Below, one piece after another: positions 1-19,223 of a stretch of DNA of 64,000 bases. Origin of the DNA: Seriola aureovittata (taxonomy: Eukaryota; Chordata; Actinopteri; Carangiformes; Carangidae); assembly GCF_021018895.1 (NCBI RefSeq), contig NC_079375.1:14919492-14983491 (forward strand), in the 5' to 3' direction. Numbering within the stretch: position 1 is the stretch's first letter; every line of letters begins with the position of its first letter. The notes below the pieces were generated by a model. That model did not search any database and was not told where the DNA came from. It saw only the letters and a program-made list of their open reading frames with translations. The position numbers were made by a program, and so were the translations under genes.

Positions 1-3000
1 CAAGAGTGATAATATATTTTTGTCGAATGATTACGCAGATCAAGGAAAGACATTATAAACAAGAAGATAATATAAAGATATGCAATGATGGTCAGTCAGT
101 ATCAAAAACATGTTGCAGATTCTGCCTGTTTTTTTTTTAAGAACATGAAATACACAGTGCGGACACAGCTGATCCACTGACAGCTTTATCTATCTGGGTC
201 AATGCACAATGTGACTTTTCATTAACTTTAAAGTGATTCAAATGATTTTTTTTTCCATTTCGTTTGATTGGCCATTTTAATTTATCTCAGAATAGATATT
301 TTTCCCCTGGCTTCTCTCCCCCTCGCCTTAAAAATAGACAGTCTGTGTAAAATAAGACAATGACCTTCTTTTACTCAACACAATAGAGTCTTTGTGTGTC
401 AGCAGACATGTCCAGGCCTTGAGTTGCAACCATTAACATATCTTACAGCTGAATCATCATCACTTACTGGTAGTAACCCCAAAGCTGGAAGTCATCTGTA
501 AGATAATGGATTTTTCCAGTTGACACTTTTACAAATTGCTTGATTTGCACAATAGGCTTCCAGCAAGCCGAGCAGAAAAACAACCTGCCGCAGAGGGAGA
601 TAACAAATTTTCAAAAGAATCGTGGTATGTGTCGAAGGTGTCACTTAAGGACGATAACTACTTCCTAATCTCCTACATAGAAGTTGTGGCAACATAAATT
701 TTAAATAAATTACCAGTATTTAAAAGTACTTTAATTAAGAAAGGTGGTTGAGGTATTTAAAGTACCAGTTCATCTAAATTACAAAAACATTTTTCTGTTT
801 AGACCTAGTGGTAACAAGCTATGCAGTTAATTTTGGTTTCATTAGTATAACTACTTTCTACAAAAGTAATAAAATCTCCTTTAACTTTCTTAATTTCTGA
901 AAAGATGCATTGCTTTTGAGATTTTTTGACATTAAAAACGGAAATTCCATTCACCTCGTTCGCATTTGAGTGGCAGCAGTTTCAGAGGCTGAAAACCTTT
1001 GCACCTTTATAGTTTTGGTGAACTAACACTTTAAAAATACCCTGAAATGATATATAATGAATGATATAATGTTAATGTTAACTTATATAGCACCTGTGAT
1101 TCCAAAGTGCTTTATGAAGGGCAACAAAAAACAATTAAAGACTGAAAAGATTTCAAATCAGGCAAAAAGAATAATAAGAGTGAACAGGAATTATTTAAAA
1201 AATGTAATATAAATGTAATTTAGTAAATAATCAAAAGAAAAAATCTCTCATTAATCATTTTTACCAAGTATAAGGAGTCTATACAGTGAGTGTACAGAGT
1301 CTGATGGCTTAATGAGTAATGTTACCCAACAACGTCTCTGGGGTATTGCACAATGGCACTAACTAAACATTACATTATTGCACAATAAAGAAAAAAGTTT
1401 GACAGTTTAAGTTGTGCAAATGGCCGAGTACTTATGAAGTAAATAGACATAATATGGAATAGATCAGTGTTTATAGTGTTTATGTTTCTCATGCAGATTG
1501 AATGTAAACACCCTCATTAGAAAAATTGTTAAGCTTTTGACACGTGATACACTGTTAACCCAGATAAGACAATTGATTGCCTAAGTCATCAATAATGGAA
1601 AAACTAATTTGTTTGCGTTAAACTGACTTGAATCCTGATAGACCGGAAGCACAGCTTAAGTTCAGTACACATGAAGCCTCAAAATGGGTCTTCTTCAATA
1701 CATTTCAACACACAATATATTTTAAGTAATGTTTACATAAACTGTTTAAACAGAAACAAATTCCAGACAAACAGTGCACACTGAGAATGTGCCCTGCCAC
1801 CATCCTAATCACATTTCCCGCTTCATTTAGAGTTGAGGGCTCAAATCGACTTCCAACCAATTTCCATCCTCTCATCCCATCCTGATACCCTCCAGCCTTA
1901 TACGTCCATCACCTACCTGCTCACCGTCTCTTCTCACCCCTCACTGAACCCTCACACACACCCCCACCACGCCCCCCACTCACCATCCCAGCCCACATTC
2001 CCCTCATTGCTTCTGGACCATGGAAAGCCCCTGGTACATTTTCAAAGGTGTTGAGCTAGTATACAGACACAGGGCCCTCTCTCTCTCTATCTCTCTCTTT
2101 CCATGGTGCCGTCGGCCAAAGCCAGCCATCAGATCACATGCTATGTGCAGCCTCAGCAGCAGAGGAGCACAGCTATTTGCTGGGGGCACACATGCTGAGG
2201 CCCGAATGAATGACTGGCATTCTGGTGACCTCCCAGGATGGCAGCGGACCGCTGGGGTGGAAGGCTGTTTTAGGACAGGGTGTCATGGATTGTTGCTGTG
2301 TCACTCGTCTGGGGTAGGCATGTTGTCTCCGGGGCAGAAGACTGCAAAATGTTTTCACACCTCTAAAGGTCAGCTTGGGTTGGTTTCTATAAAGGGCCTC
2401 AGAGATTTACCTCAGAGTAACAAAGTTCAGTTTGGTTCAGTTTTACACTGAAAATGGTGATGGCTGAGACTTGAAGTGGATTTGTGGTGTGATTCAAGAC
2501 CATTTTTTCTATTCTGAGGAACTGATAGGTGCAGGCCGTTAGCTAAGGCCGACTAGGAAAATGAAATATTAGTCACTCTACATAATGATCAAGCGTCTGG
2601 CTGTTTGTAGCCTGCGGCAGGCAGTTTATGTTGAACAACTTTATGACCTGTTTGCCCTCTTGACCTTTCAAGATTCTTTTCAAATACCAGCACTACAGTT
2701 AACTTAAGAGAAGCTGCACATGTAGTTTTCAGTTAATTCGAGGAAAAAAGGCAGGAGAAGTAAGGTGATGGGAAGAAAATGGAAAAGGGAACATCATTAC
2801 TGTGACACTCAGCTATTTGCCCTCAGCGCTGTATGAGTAATACATCTGAGAGCAGAGGCCAAATATTCAGAGTGTTTTGAGACAAAAAGAAACAGCATAG
2901 TTGCCATGGCGATATCAACATGTTAAACTCATGTGTTAAAGGTGCAACATGTAAGCGATTTATTACCCAACAGCACAAACATTCCCATTAAATCTAGGGC

Positions 3001-3599
3001 TGTTGCTCAATACTTCAAGTATTAGTTCACCAGGTTGGGTGGATTCCTGGTTTACCAATCTGCGCTCTTTGTTTGGATCATTGCCCGTCAAAATGTAACA
3101 TTTACAACTACTCTGCTAAAGAAAGTGTCACCAGTGTCACAGAGCATTTTTTAAGTCTGAAAAACTCAGGTTTTCATGCGTTGTGTATCTAACACACAGG
3201 CATCTCTGTTGTATGTTTGATTGCTATTAACAAAGTTACAGACTGCAGTGTGTTGTACTGGTTAATGTTAAGGTCGTTCACTAGCTGCCAACAGAAAGCT
3301 CTCAGTTATATTTTGGGCTTCCTTTCCCTTTTGAATGCTGGTTACACTGAATTCAGCGCAGCAAAGGACAGTACACAAGAAGACTTCTCAGATATCATGA
3401 CTGAAGGGAAAAATGTGGCTTTTCCAGTTTGGCAGGGTTGGGTGCATGTAGTCTCTTTGAAAACACACCTGAACATCACAGTTGGGGTCATTTGAAGCGA
3501 TTCAAAAATTTGCATTTAAATCATGATATTAATTTTATTACACCATTTACTGCTATTGTGAGTGGTTCACAGTAATACATTATAATGTTACAAAATCAA
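1..3599. other. intergenic spacer, no gene seen
   Basis: No reading frame here has a recognisable domain or supported splice sites. The stretch near 1065-1130 (text like 'acttatatagcacc...aaagtgcttta') resembles the ends of dispersed fish repeats. A GC-richer patch at about 2100-2400 is open in several frames on both strands but encodes nothing I recognise; it could be a regulatory element of a neighbouring gene, which only conservation could show. Confidence 0.5.
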
Positions 3600-3600
3600 G

Positions 3601-3916
3601 TTAAAGGAATAGTTTGATATTTGGAAAATGCGCTTATTCTTGAAGATTGATATCTCTGTCATGTTTGTACACCAAGTAAGAAGCTAGTGCCAGGAGCTAG
3701 TTAGCTTAGCATATTGACTGGAAACAGGGGGATACAGGTAGCCTAGTGCTAATGCTGGCAGTTTCATCCTGTCTCCAGTGTTCATGCTAAGCTAGCTAAC
3801 TGGCTGTAGCTTCATATTTACTGTACAAAAGTGAGAGTCGTGTCAGTTTTCTTATCTAACTCTCAGTAAAGAAAGTGAATCAGCATATTTCCAAAAATTT
3901 GGAACGACTTGTTTAA
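3601..3916. mobile_element. palindromic TTAA-ended interspersed repeat, copy 1
   Basis: It begins TTAAAGGAATAGTTTG and ends ...CTTGTTTAA. The two ends are imperfect inverted repeats of about 45 bp, and the interior is also roughly palindromic around TTAGCTTAGCAT / ATGCTAAGCTAG. Related copies start at 39663, 55270 and 61630. TTAA ends with inverted repeats are typical of piggyBac-like non-autonomous elements; assignment to that superfamily is inference. No coding capacity. Confidence 0.6.
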
Positions 3917-6900
3917 GGTTTTAGCTAGCATCTTGGTCAACACGATGGGATATGTTACTTTCATCTACTACTTACTGAAGACAACACAACAAAACCTATC
4001 CCAGATATGACTGCGCTACACATCTGTTTTGTCATCTTTGCACACTTAACAGATTCATCTCTTGTGACTCACGTCTGAAGTCTGTTTGCTATGAACGTCT
4101 GGAAATTCCCTTCAATGCAGCTCGGCTTGCTGCAACATGCAGAGATTTTCCGTCTCTTCACTTTAAACAAACAAGTAACCAATAGCCAATTTATTTTCTT
4201 TGCTTTTACTCTTAAGAGGTTTCAAAAAGGAATTAGGTTAGATCATGCTTGCCTGCTTGCCTAAACATAATTTCATCTGAAAACCAACCCTGGCATCGAA
4301 TGCCGAACTGTTGCGAAATTCGAATACATGGGAAGCCTGTCATCAGCATTTCCCTGAGAACAGGATACCACTAGAGAGCAACGCACCTTGTCCTCATCTA
4401 TTGTGTATTGTGTGAATAAGGAAGCCATCCATGGATGTGAGAGCCAAGGAGAGGAATCCATCTCACTCCTTCCAACACTATCAGTTACATTCCTCACCAA
4501 TCCTGCCATATCACATGACCTTGTCTGCTATTCTCTCTCTTTCTTTCCCACACAGTCCAACACTGTAACATGCTTCCTGTCCCATCCGGTCCCTTTAACT
4601 CTGTCTCACGATGGATATGATCATTGAAGACTCAGAGTATCCGAATCCAGAGTAATCTACAGATTTTAACATGCAGGGACAAAAAGAAACTGATAGAGAT
4701 ATGCAAAGAGACAGAATGATAGACAGAGTCAGACGTCTTGTTTCGTCTTCAGTTCTACAACATGGCAAATCTCTTTTCAAATAATCACTTATCTAAACTA
4801 TGACAAATGAAACAGCCTTCAGACCATATAGTGTGTTCTCATCTGAGCCATAACAACTCCAGCCCAGCGTAAAATACATGAAAAATAGATCTCGATTTGA
4901 ATTTTACATGTCTGTTGAGTAGTTGTCTCCACTGTTTGGAGGATGGATTTCTTTCTGTATCTTGATGTGGTTAAACAAATTTTGCTCTTGAATGACAAAA
5001 GGTACAAAAGTAAGTTCTTTTCATCATATACATACCAATTAAAGTGATGTATAGATAGATAGATAGATAATTATAGATATGGATCATACCTTTACACATG
5101 AAGCCTAAACTGCAGCAGTAAAGGGAGAATTACAGCTCTTTCTCCAAGTTGAACTTTTTTATTCTGTGGCAGGTGAGTCTAAATCGGTGGTTTTCAGCCT
5201 TTTTCAGCTCTTGACCCCTTAAATTGAAGCAATGTCTATTAGTCTGAAGTTATATTTGTGAGTGAACTGTGAACTCTGAGCAATTTTCTCAGAGATTTTA
5301 AGAATCTAAAGGTTGAAATTTACCTGGCATGAACTTAGTGTAGCAGAAGTATATGTTCTTTTCATTGTTGTCATTTCACTGAGCCTGTGCAGGCAGCAGG
5401 TTTGTGTGCCATCGATTCAGGTTCACATTTGTAACAGTACATCTGCACAGACACAAGAGATATTTGCTGAATTTTGTACGTAGTTAACAATACATCTGCA
5501 CACTGAGCACAACAACCTGTTGTCCAACTACATTATCCGGACATGGAGCCTGACAGTGTCTGTTGCCTGGCTGATTGGCATATCAGCTGCAGCAGGGCTT
5601 GTGGGTTATAACTATCAGAGAGGGTAAACCAACCAGCCTTTCAGTAACGCTTTTACAGGTTTGCAGTGCAAACATGCTGTGATGTTGCAGACCTGTGACT
5701 GAGACCCTTTCCAGGCAACTGGCTGTTGCTGCCTTTCAGTTATCGCTTGTTGGTCTTATCAAGTGCTTTGCGAGATTAGTGCACATAAATGGGTCGACAA
5801 AATGGTGACTAAGAAAATGTTCAGTATTGTAAGTTTAGATAAAGAACACATCCATTTAGCTGTGTCAAAAAATTACCATCAAAAATTAATGTTTTACATT
5901 GTAGTAGTATGTTGTATGTTAGAATATGCAAAGCAGGATGTTTTTCACTGGGTTGCACATCAGTTCACCACTTCTGTGAGGTGACTGCATGGTTAGTGGA
6001 GTTGTGAGAGCCATTTTGAAAATGTCTAAACCTGTGATTCAGTCATTTTCACAGTACAGAGACGAAACCTAGGAGCTTTTGGAAATACAGTCAAATTGGA
6101 TTTTAATTGTCAGATATTAAACTGAACGAAACGACGACAGTTAATGAAGTCACTTGATTTTGGTTAGACCAGCGATAAATAAATGAATCCTTCTCCTATT
6201 ATTTGTTGTAAATTCACATATCATCAGAGAATGCAACCAGGGGGATATGTTTTAAACTGTATGCATGTTTTGTACACTGAATCTCATAACAGCTAACAGT
6301 ATTATCAATAATCCAATAATTAATGTTAGTCTTATAGTTTTATGACACATAATGTCACTGATCATCCAGGTGTTAAATGAGAGCTTGTCATGTTGTTGAC
6401 ATGACTCTCAGGAATCACTATGTATGGCCCATTGTTTCATAATCTACTATTTTTAAACTTGTGCAATGAAGTTGCATAATGTGGATTGATCAAAGTGCCA
6501 GTGTTTCCAATAACAAAAATGGCAGTTTGTTCCTTTAAGGGCTCCCCCTCTGTTACCACACACACACACACACACACACAGACGTTGTCTTCCTTCCTCC
6601 CTCCCTTCGACAAAGACATTTTTATACTGGCTTTAACACACAGCGCAGATGAGTAAATTTAGAGTCAGACTGTTTCCAATTGTGTAACTGGTAGTTTGAG
6701 TACTCTCACTGTTGCCTCATTTGTGCCCGTGTTTCCACCAAAACCTCAAAAGAAATATGATTTTACTGTGTATAGCAACAACACAATTGTGTTTTATTTT
6801 ACAGGGTGTCCTGAAATATTCCTCAGTGCCGCTCTTCTTTACACAAACAAGGAATAACTTACAAAATTCGGGGTTTCAGCACCTACAGACAGACACTGAT

Positions 6901-7071
6901 GAATTTTTTTGGCACACTATTTTAGATGTTCATCTCCTGTAATGACTCTTTGAAAGCATCCGTAATTTTCAAAGGGTCAGCCTTGCATTCCTCTGGAAGT
7001 TCACAGGAAGTGTAATACAATGGACGACAAAATGGCCAGAGGCGTTGTCCACCAACAGAGACACACACACA

Positions 7072-7117
<46 letters not shown>

Positions 7118-7600
7118 ACACACATACACAGAGGGAGTAGAGGAAGTAGTGAGGTGGTGTTAAATGACATGACCAGACTTTTAAAAAGGTGGGGACTGTG
7201 CTGCTTCACAGTGTGGATCTGAAGGGGAAATGCAAACATGTTCCACTTTGCTGACCAGTCGCCTCCGTGTGAGTGCCGCCCACAGAGACGCAGTGTCTGC
7301 ATGATTTTTTTTTTTAAAAGAGCCGGTTTAAGAATACGCAGCATCTGAAACATGAAGGGAATGTGTGTGTGTGTGCGTTTAATTAAGGAGGGTGAAAGAG
7401 CCCGAGAGATGATTGTGGACACATACCATCAATACCATCTCATTGGGCCTATAGATTTTTGGCCCTAATGAGATAACCAGCCTGAGGCCAGTGGCTTCAT
7501 ACTGTATACCAATCAATTACTGTGGCCTGTCATTCATGCTTTGATTGCATCCATTTTTTTTTGCTGGTACTGTTGGAGTTTCGTGTTTCTTTTTTCTACT
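3917..7600. other. intergenic spacer with short repeats
   Basis: No gene seen. It holds a short GATA-type tetranucleotide run near 5049-5070, a CA run at 6556-6580 and a longer interrupted CA run at 7060-7113. The block from about 5180 to 5300 (text like 'ggtggttttcagcctttttcagctcttgacccctt') looks like an eroded interspersed repeat whose relative lies at 46825-47105. Confidence 0.5.
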
Positions 7601-7606
7601 TTTTGG

Positions 7607-7607
<1 letters not shown>

Positions 7608-7697
<90 letters not shown>
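7608..7697. repeat. (CTTT)n microsatellite
   Basis: About 22 uninterrupted CTTT units. The open plus-strand frame through it encodes only a Phe-Leu-Ser-Phe repeat and is not a gene. Expected to be length-polymorphic. Confidence 0.95.
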
Positions 7698-8499
7698 GCC
7701 CAGGGATATGATTAGTCTGTTATGGCTAAAATCTCTGCTATTTAAAGGGCCCACAGTAAAATTCTGAGTCCCCGTCTAAAGTCCTCAGTATAGCAGCAGT
7801 TAGGTCCAAGCTGGTCATAAATAGCTCTATCTTGTCTTTTCGCTTGGACAGAAATAAAGCCAGTCATAAAGATTTGCTAAACTCTCCCTCAAGGCGGGAC
7901 GTTTATCTCTTCAAGGAAACAAAAACAGATGCTGTGTTGTGGTCTGATCTATCATTTGAATGCAGAAAGAAACTGCATTGTGTGTAGCTAATTAAGTGAC
8001 CTAATTTGTGACTGGAAAGAGGGGTAATTACCCCTCTGACTGACTGGCTTTCCATCCATCCATCTTGTGATTCTGTGTGTAACCTCTTCTCAGCGGGTGG
8101 ACAAGCCCTGCGTGTTTGAGATGTGAACCTGTAAATCAGCAGGAGGGAGCGCCCATGTGTGGCATTCTCCAGGCGCTGTTCTGCACCATGTAGTGTGATG
8201 TTGGGTACAAAGAGCCACTGTGTTTGCAGCAATGGGGCATGCACTGACCTCAGATTCCAGGGGGACAGCTGCCACACACACCACAGGGACACACACGCAC
8301 ACACAATTAAGGCATGCACAGCCTTAACACACTTGCACAGACAGTTTTTACTTACCCAGGGGAGTGTGAAGATCAGAGTTGCAGAGCTCTGTCTATCACA
8401 CATGAGAAGCACATGCGGCATATCGCATGTATTTAGAAAGATATGAAATGAATTCGGTGGTATATATAAAATACATTTTCAGCGTACCTGTGTATTAAT
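7698..8499. other. intergenic spacer, no gene seen
   Basis: Moderately GC-rich around 8080-8300, with overlapping open frames on both strands but no recognisable domain, plausible splice sites or codon bias. It could include a cis-regulatory element for amotl2, about 1.2 kb downstream. Nothing in the sequence proves this. Confidence 0.4.
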
Positions 8500-9290
8500 A
8501 TTGTGTACGTAATATCGTGAGAGATTGTACTTTTTACTTCACCACATTCATGTAAGAGTTCTGCTTACTTTTTAGATTAAGAGTTTACATGCAAAACATA
8601 TGATCAGTTTATCAAACATGATTGGCACCAAACCTTACAAAGCAATTAGAGATACAACATTTAAGTACCTCTTATGTAAATATATCAATAAAAAAACATG
8701 CACACGTGAAATTTGTCTACAAGCAAGCATTCAAATTCAAACCTGCTTTATAGTGTGATTATTTAATGAAAATCAACAAATAGGATCCTAATATCCTAAT
8801 GGAAACAACTTTCTCTCATTTCCCACATACTTCTGTCCAGTGGTGCAAAGTAGAAGTACATCTACTCAAGAACCGAACTCAAGCACTGTTTTGAGTTTGC
8901 TGTGCCTTTAAGAGATCACCTGCGTTTGATGCTACTTCATACTTAAACTCCACTGTAGGCACATTTTAGAGGGACGTTTTCAGATGAACAATTTACATGA
9001 AAAACACGTGATCAGTTTATAAAATATGACGCATTGTAAAAGATTAATAGATGTATCAATAATAATGATTCAGTATTATAATAATTTAACTTTGACAAGA
9101 GATATTTTGCATATCGAGTAGTTTTACTTTACGTCCACGTGATTACTGATATAGTTCTTACTTAAGTAAATGGAATTCAATATTTATATTGAATATTATA
9201 TTGGTACTGCTACTTTAACTACAGTTAATGATCTGACTGTTTCTTCAAGAACTGATTGAGTTAATCAGAGAAACAGAAATACTTCGAGCA
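8500..9290. mobile_element. eroded interspersed repeat, two adjacent pieces
   Basis: The piece at about 8500-8745 contains 'gtactttttacttcaccacattca' followed by 'acatgcaaaacatatgatcag'. The piece at about 8839-9290 contains 'agtggtgcaaagtagaagta', the same 'cgtgatcagtttataaaatatgac' module, and a closing 'ctacttaagtaaa'-type end. These modules belong to a dispersed repeat common in percomorph genomes (recognised from pattern, class uncertain). The repeated 'gatcagttta..aaa..atga' module shows that the two pieces are copies of one family. No coding capacity. Confidence 0.6.
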
Positions 9291-9501
9291 CCAACGCTGC
9301 TACTGAAAACCTCTGTAAAGTCTCACAGGAGGGAGAATGCATTTACTCCCAAAGACATTCACCCACTACTTTGTAAAACAAATGCCCCTTTCCTATACTT
9401 CCTAACTCCTCATTGGTAATGATAAAGCGCGCTGCAGCCTCCCTCCCTCCCCCCTCCCGTGTGGTTTTTACGCTTTTGATCCCCGAGGGACCTCGCGTTT
9501 T

Positions 9502-9517
9502 ACATTCCTGGCATTCC
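9502..9517 (+). promoter_or_regulatory. double TEAD-binding site of amotl2
   Basis: The sequence ACATTCCTGGCATTCC has two CATTCC cores (9503-9508 and 9512-9517) in direct orientation, separated by three bases. This matches the dimeric TEAD arrangement RCATTCCWNRCATTCC. It lies about 215 bp upstream of the splice donor of the amotl2 noncoding exon, so in the promoter or 5' UTR. AMOTL2 is an established YAP/TAZ-TEAD target and YAP inhibitor, so the site fits feedback control. Binding itself is inferred. Confidence 0.65.
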
Positions 9518-9544
9518 GACCTCAGTCCCTCCTCGGTTACTTAT

Positions 9545-9732
9545 TATCGCCGCCTGCTCTCTCCACAATCATTTCACAGCAAGAGAGGACCGCGACACAC
9601 CGTCCTGGGGGAGGAGGATGAGACACGTTTGACTCGGAAAAAAAAAAAAAACTCATGGAAATAGTGGAATTACTCTGAATTTTTTACTTCGAGATCGTGA
9701 ACAACGTTTTGTTATGATGAGAGCGTGAGCTG
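9545..9732 (+). other. amotl2: probable 5' noncoding exon of amotl2
   Basis: A strong donor (TG|GTAAGAGG) sits at 9733, downstream of a GC-rich, CpG-containing stretch with an inverted CCAAT box (ATTGG at 9412-9416). The next acceptor (tgtgtcccag) is at 10306, 86 bp before the amotl2 start codon. The transcription start is not visible, so the left boundary is approximate. An open frame (9413-9664) across this stretch has no homology signal and is taken as 5' UTR chance. Confidence 0.45.
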
Positions 9733-10392
9733 GTAAGAGGAGCGTCTTTTTTCCCCCCTTCGTTTTGCCACAATAGAAAACCGAGCACAAAACACGAATG
9801 AAGAAGCTACATCCCAGACTTCTGGTTCAAATGTTTGAGAGTGTAGTGAGTTGTGAGGGAATTAAAAGTTATTCTCAGCGACAGTTGTGTTGTTAGACCG
9901 TAGATGAAGTTATTTTACAATGCGGTTTTGTGCGCTTTTGCTCCCCCATGAGATTGGAATTTTTTGGCGCATGTATTTTCTGCCTGCTGTGGAAAATGTC
10001 TCCACATCTCTGTGTTGTCGCTGTTGGTAAAATAGGCTCAGTGTTTCACTATTTCATATCATTCTTGAACAAAACATTTATCTTACATGTTTCATTTAAA
10101 GAATTTTACATAAAAGGAAATTTGTTTACATGATTTAAGTCTATGTTGCCAGTGTTACTTATAGTGCCAAGGCCTGCATGGCTCAAACACAGCCTTTCTT
10201 CTATGTGACTAATGTTAATGTGTTCAATGTATTTATCTGTTGTATATGTTTTTCACGACCACCTCAGACTGATTGTACTTTATTCTCTCCTCCTGTTGTG
10301 TCCCAGGTTCACAGCTGATTTACTTAAATACTTTCATACTGAGAAAGAGCTCAACTGGTCTTTAGAGAGAATAGCAACGTACACAAAGCAGC

Positions 10393-16427
<6,035 letters not shown>

Positions 16428-17725
16428 AGAACTGAGAAGTGGATTTTAAATGAGGAAAAAAAAAAAAAACAATTCTGAGAATCTGTGAAGAGTGCAAGTA
16501 TTTGAATAGCGAATGGAAGAAAATATTGGATGCAAGAATGTTGTGGAAAGAGGCCAAAGCACAGGAAAAAAAGGACTTTTCACATTTTAGAGACAGAGCT
16601 GTGCTCCGACTCACTTACTCTCACTAAGCTGGGCAGCTGCAGGCAGTCGGCCCGGCTGGGTGAGAAAAGATGAATCCTCTGAGGTACTTGGACAGTATTG
16701 TGGATTGTAATAGGGCAACATGTTCTCAGAGAGTGTATGCCAAAATATTTATATAAATATATATATAATTGCTGCTCCCCCTCTCATTTATCCCTCCCCT
16801 TTATCTCTTTCCCCAATCCAGTGAATTAAGAAGCTACATACCATCTGGTTTCCACATTCCCCAAATATTAACTTAAGCCTCATGTCCTTCTAGATAAATA
16901 TTCAATAAAAGGTTATCTATGTGACCCGCATTCCCCTCCTCTCCAGAAAATGTTAATTTGAATAACCTCATTCCCATAACATGGATGTTATCTGTTTGGA
17001 AGACTTCCCTTTGCTCAATAATTTAAGATGATAACACATGAAACACTGCTGATTTAAATGCTCTTGCTGTCCATATTCATTAAGCCCGAGTAGCTGGTTC
17101 TACAAAGGCTTAGAGTTGTGTGAACAGTCAGATGCATAATATATAAAAGACAAATTTGGTATGTTTTTTGCCAAACTGACACAGACCTGGTGTTGTTTGT
17201 AATTTTGGGAGGGTTGCATCATGGTGTTGATTTCATCATCTGTTTTTTTTTATTTTTATTTTTTTTATTTTAATGAGTTTTTCCTTCTCAGAGTATGTTT
17301 GCATGTGTGATTACAGTATGTGTGTGTGTGTGTTTCCTGATGTGGTGATTCTGCTGGTTTGGTCACCATTGTGGGATAAAAGTTGAAAACTACACCGTGT
17401 TGGGTTTTTTTTGTTTACTGTGAGCTTTGAACTAACAAAACAGTTTAATTATTATTATTATAATTATTATTATTGTTATTATATATTTTATACAGATGTT
17501 TGTATTCTTATTTTAGATAGTGCTTTGAGCAGGACGCCAAAGAGTTTATGTTTGTATGTTTGTTGTAAGTTATGTGCCGACAATCACGGTCATGTCAAAG
17601 CTGTACCCAAGCAACCAAGTGTTGACTTTAAACAGACATTTCTGTGAACTTCAAACAGTATGAAGGTTTTTACAGTTGAATTCATGCAACATTTCATAAA
17701 GCAATAAAATATTCTAATATACATT
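16428..17725 (+). other. amotl2: amotl2 3' UTR with poly(A) signals
   Basis: It follows the TAA at 16425-16427. An AATAAA lies at 16904-16909 and a second, better-placed one at 17703-17708, so the long form would end near 17725. The region is AU-rich, with a run of TTATTATTATTA-type sequence at about 17447-17480 that resembles AU-rich elements controlling mRNA stability. The exact cleavage site is not visible. Confidence 0.6.
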
Positions 17726-18279
17726 AACTGGCTCCCTGACTGTTGAATTGTTTAGTTTACACAGGATTTTACTTGTGAATATAAGCAGAAATAAGCTTGT
17801 GAGTGTTAGAAAAATTGTACTTTTTCTGGTAAATATTGTGAATCTTCTCTTCCCACTTCTGTTGTCGCTCAATCTCTTCATTCCTGTCCTCTCGCTCCGC
17901 CACAGAGAAGAGTGCTCTTCATTAATGAATACCAGAGCTGCATTCTTTTGGGTTCAACTTTCTCGGGTGGCCTGCTCTCTTGTTCTCCTCTTGCCATGAA
18001 GAGCATGCTTGACATAGATCACATTCTCATCGGGACACGTAACCCAATACATGACAAAGACAGGTTTCTCCCAGATTAGCCGCTAATGCCATTTGAAATT
18101 CCTGTGTTCTGCCATACACCTTTGTTAACGGGCCGCTTTTATTGCCACCAATTTGACTCCCGCCCAAGAGGTGTTTATGAACCATTTCAGGACATGCTAT
18201 TGGATAGGAAGATGAGAGAATGGAGAGCTCACTTGTGTGGTATCTGTTTCAGGACAGAGCTCCCTGTCTCCTTCCCACA

Positions 18280-18323
<44 letters not shown>

Positions 18324-19184
18324 TACACACACACACACTTATGCATGAACACACACTGTCACAAATATCGACTTGTACCAGTTTTGGGGCGGGCGTGCAA
18401 CACTGACAAAGAGACTTCACAATGCAGCGGAACAATGAGGTTAATGACAATGACAAGAACAATGAATGTTATGGTGTCATCAGTGGCCACTCACATGGTT
18501 CACCAGTCATCCTACCACTGGAACACGTGTGTGAGATATAGAAGTGGCAGAGGTAGAGAGGCTTTCACACACGTTGTTAGGTAAAGGGGTGTGGGGTGTG
18601 GGGGGGTTGAGTTTGTGTGAGTTTAGTTTGTTGAAATTAAAATCTGTAAGTGACCAACAATGAGCAGGACTTGATTTTTTTCACAAATGTTGTTAAAGAC
18701 AAATCGAAAAAGAGCTTATTTTTCATATGCAAGTGTTCTGAAGGCTCCGTGGTTTAATGTATTTTCTTTTTTTTTTTTTAAGGCTATCCGTTAACTCATA
18801 GTTTCAACAAACTATTAAAGATCAGTTTTCTGTGCCAGTTCTGAAACATTTGTCATCACTCTTCTAGAAAAACCGAGCAGGCAAAGTCAGACTGTATCCT
18901 GCTGTAGTTTGATTTGATAATTGGATGGGGACTGTGTTTAAACACCTCAGCATGCCTGGACTTGGGCAGAGAGGATATGAGCTGGTGAGATAGTACGGAT
19001 GCTTTTTGACAGAGAGGCTTGTATGGGAAAACACAGAGCAGGATCCGGTGGCATGCGATGCCATCAATCTTATTTATGAACTTAAAGCTCTTATCTGGTG
19101 AGCTGACTGACAACATTGTGAAGACTCGCCAACATTCCTCTGTGAATGTGAAAGGCAGCTGACAAGTTTTGACTGCATCTCTCT

Positions 19185-19223
<39 letters not shown>

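Noticed and set aside
6922..7422. 166-codon minus-strand frame
   Set aside because: It runs through a CA/TG microsatellite (Cys-Val repeat) and has no recognisable domain.
7522..7767. Phe/Leu/Ser repeat protein
   Set aside because: It is a translation of the (CTTT)n microsatellite.
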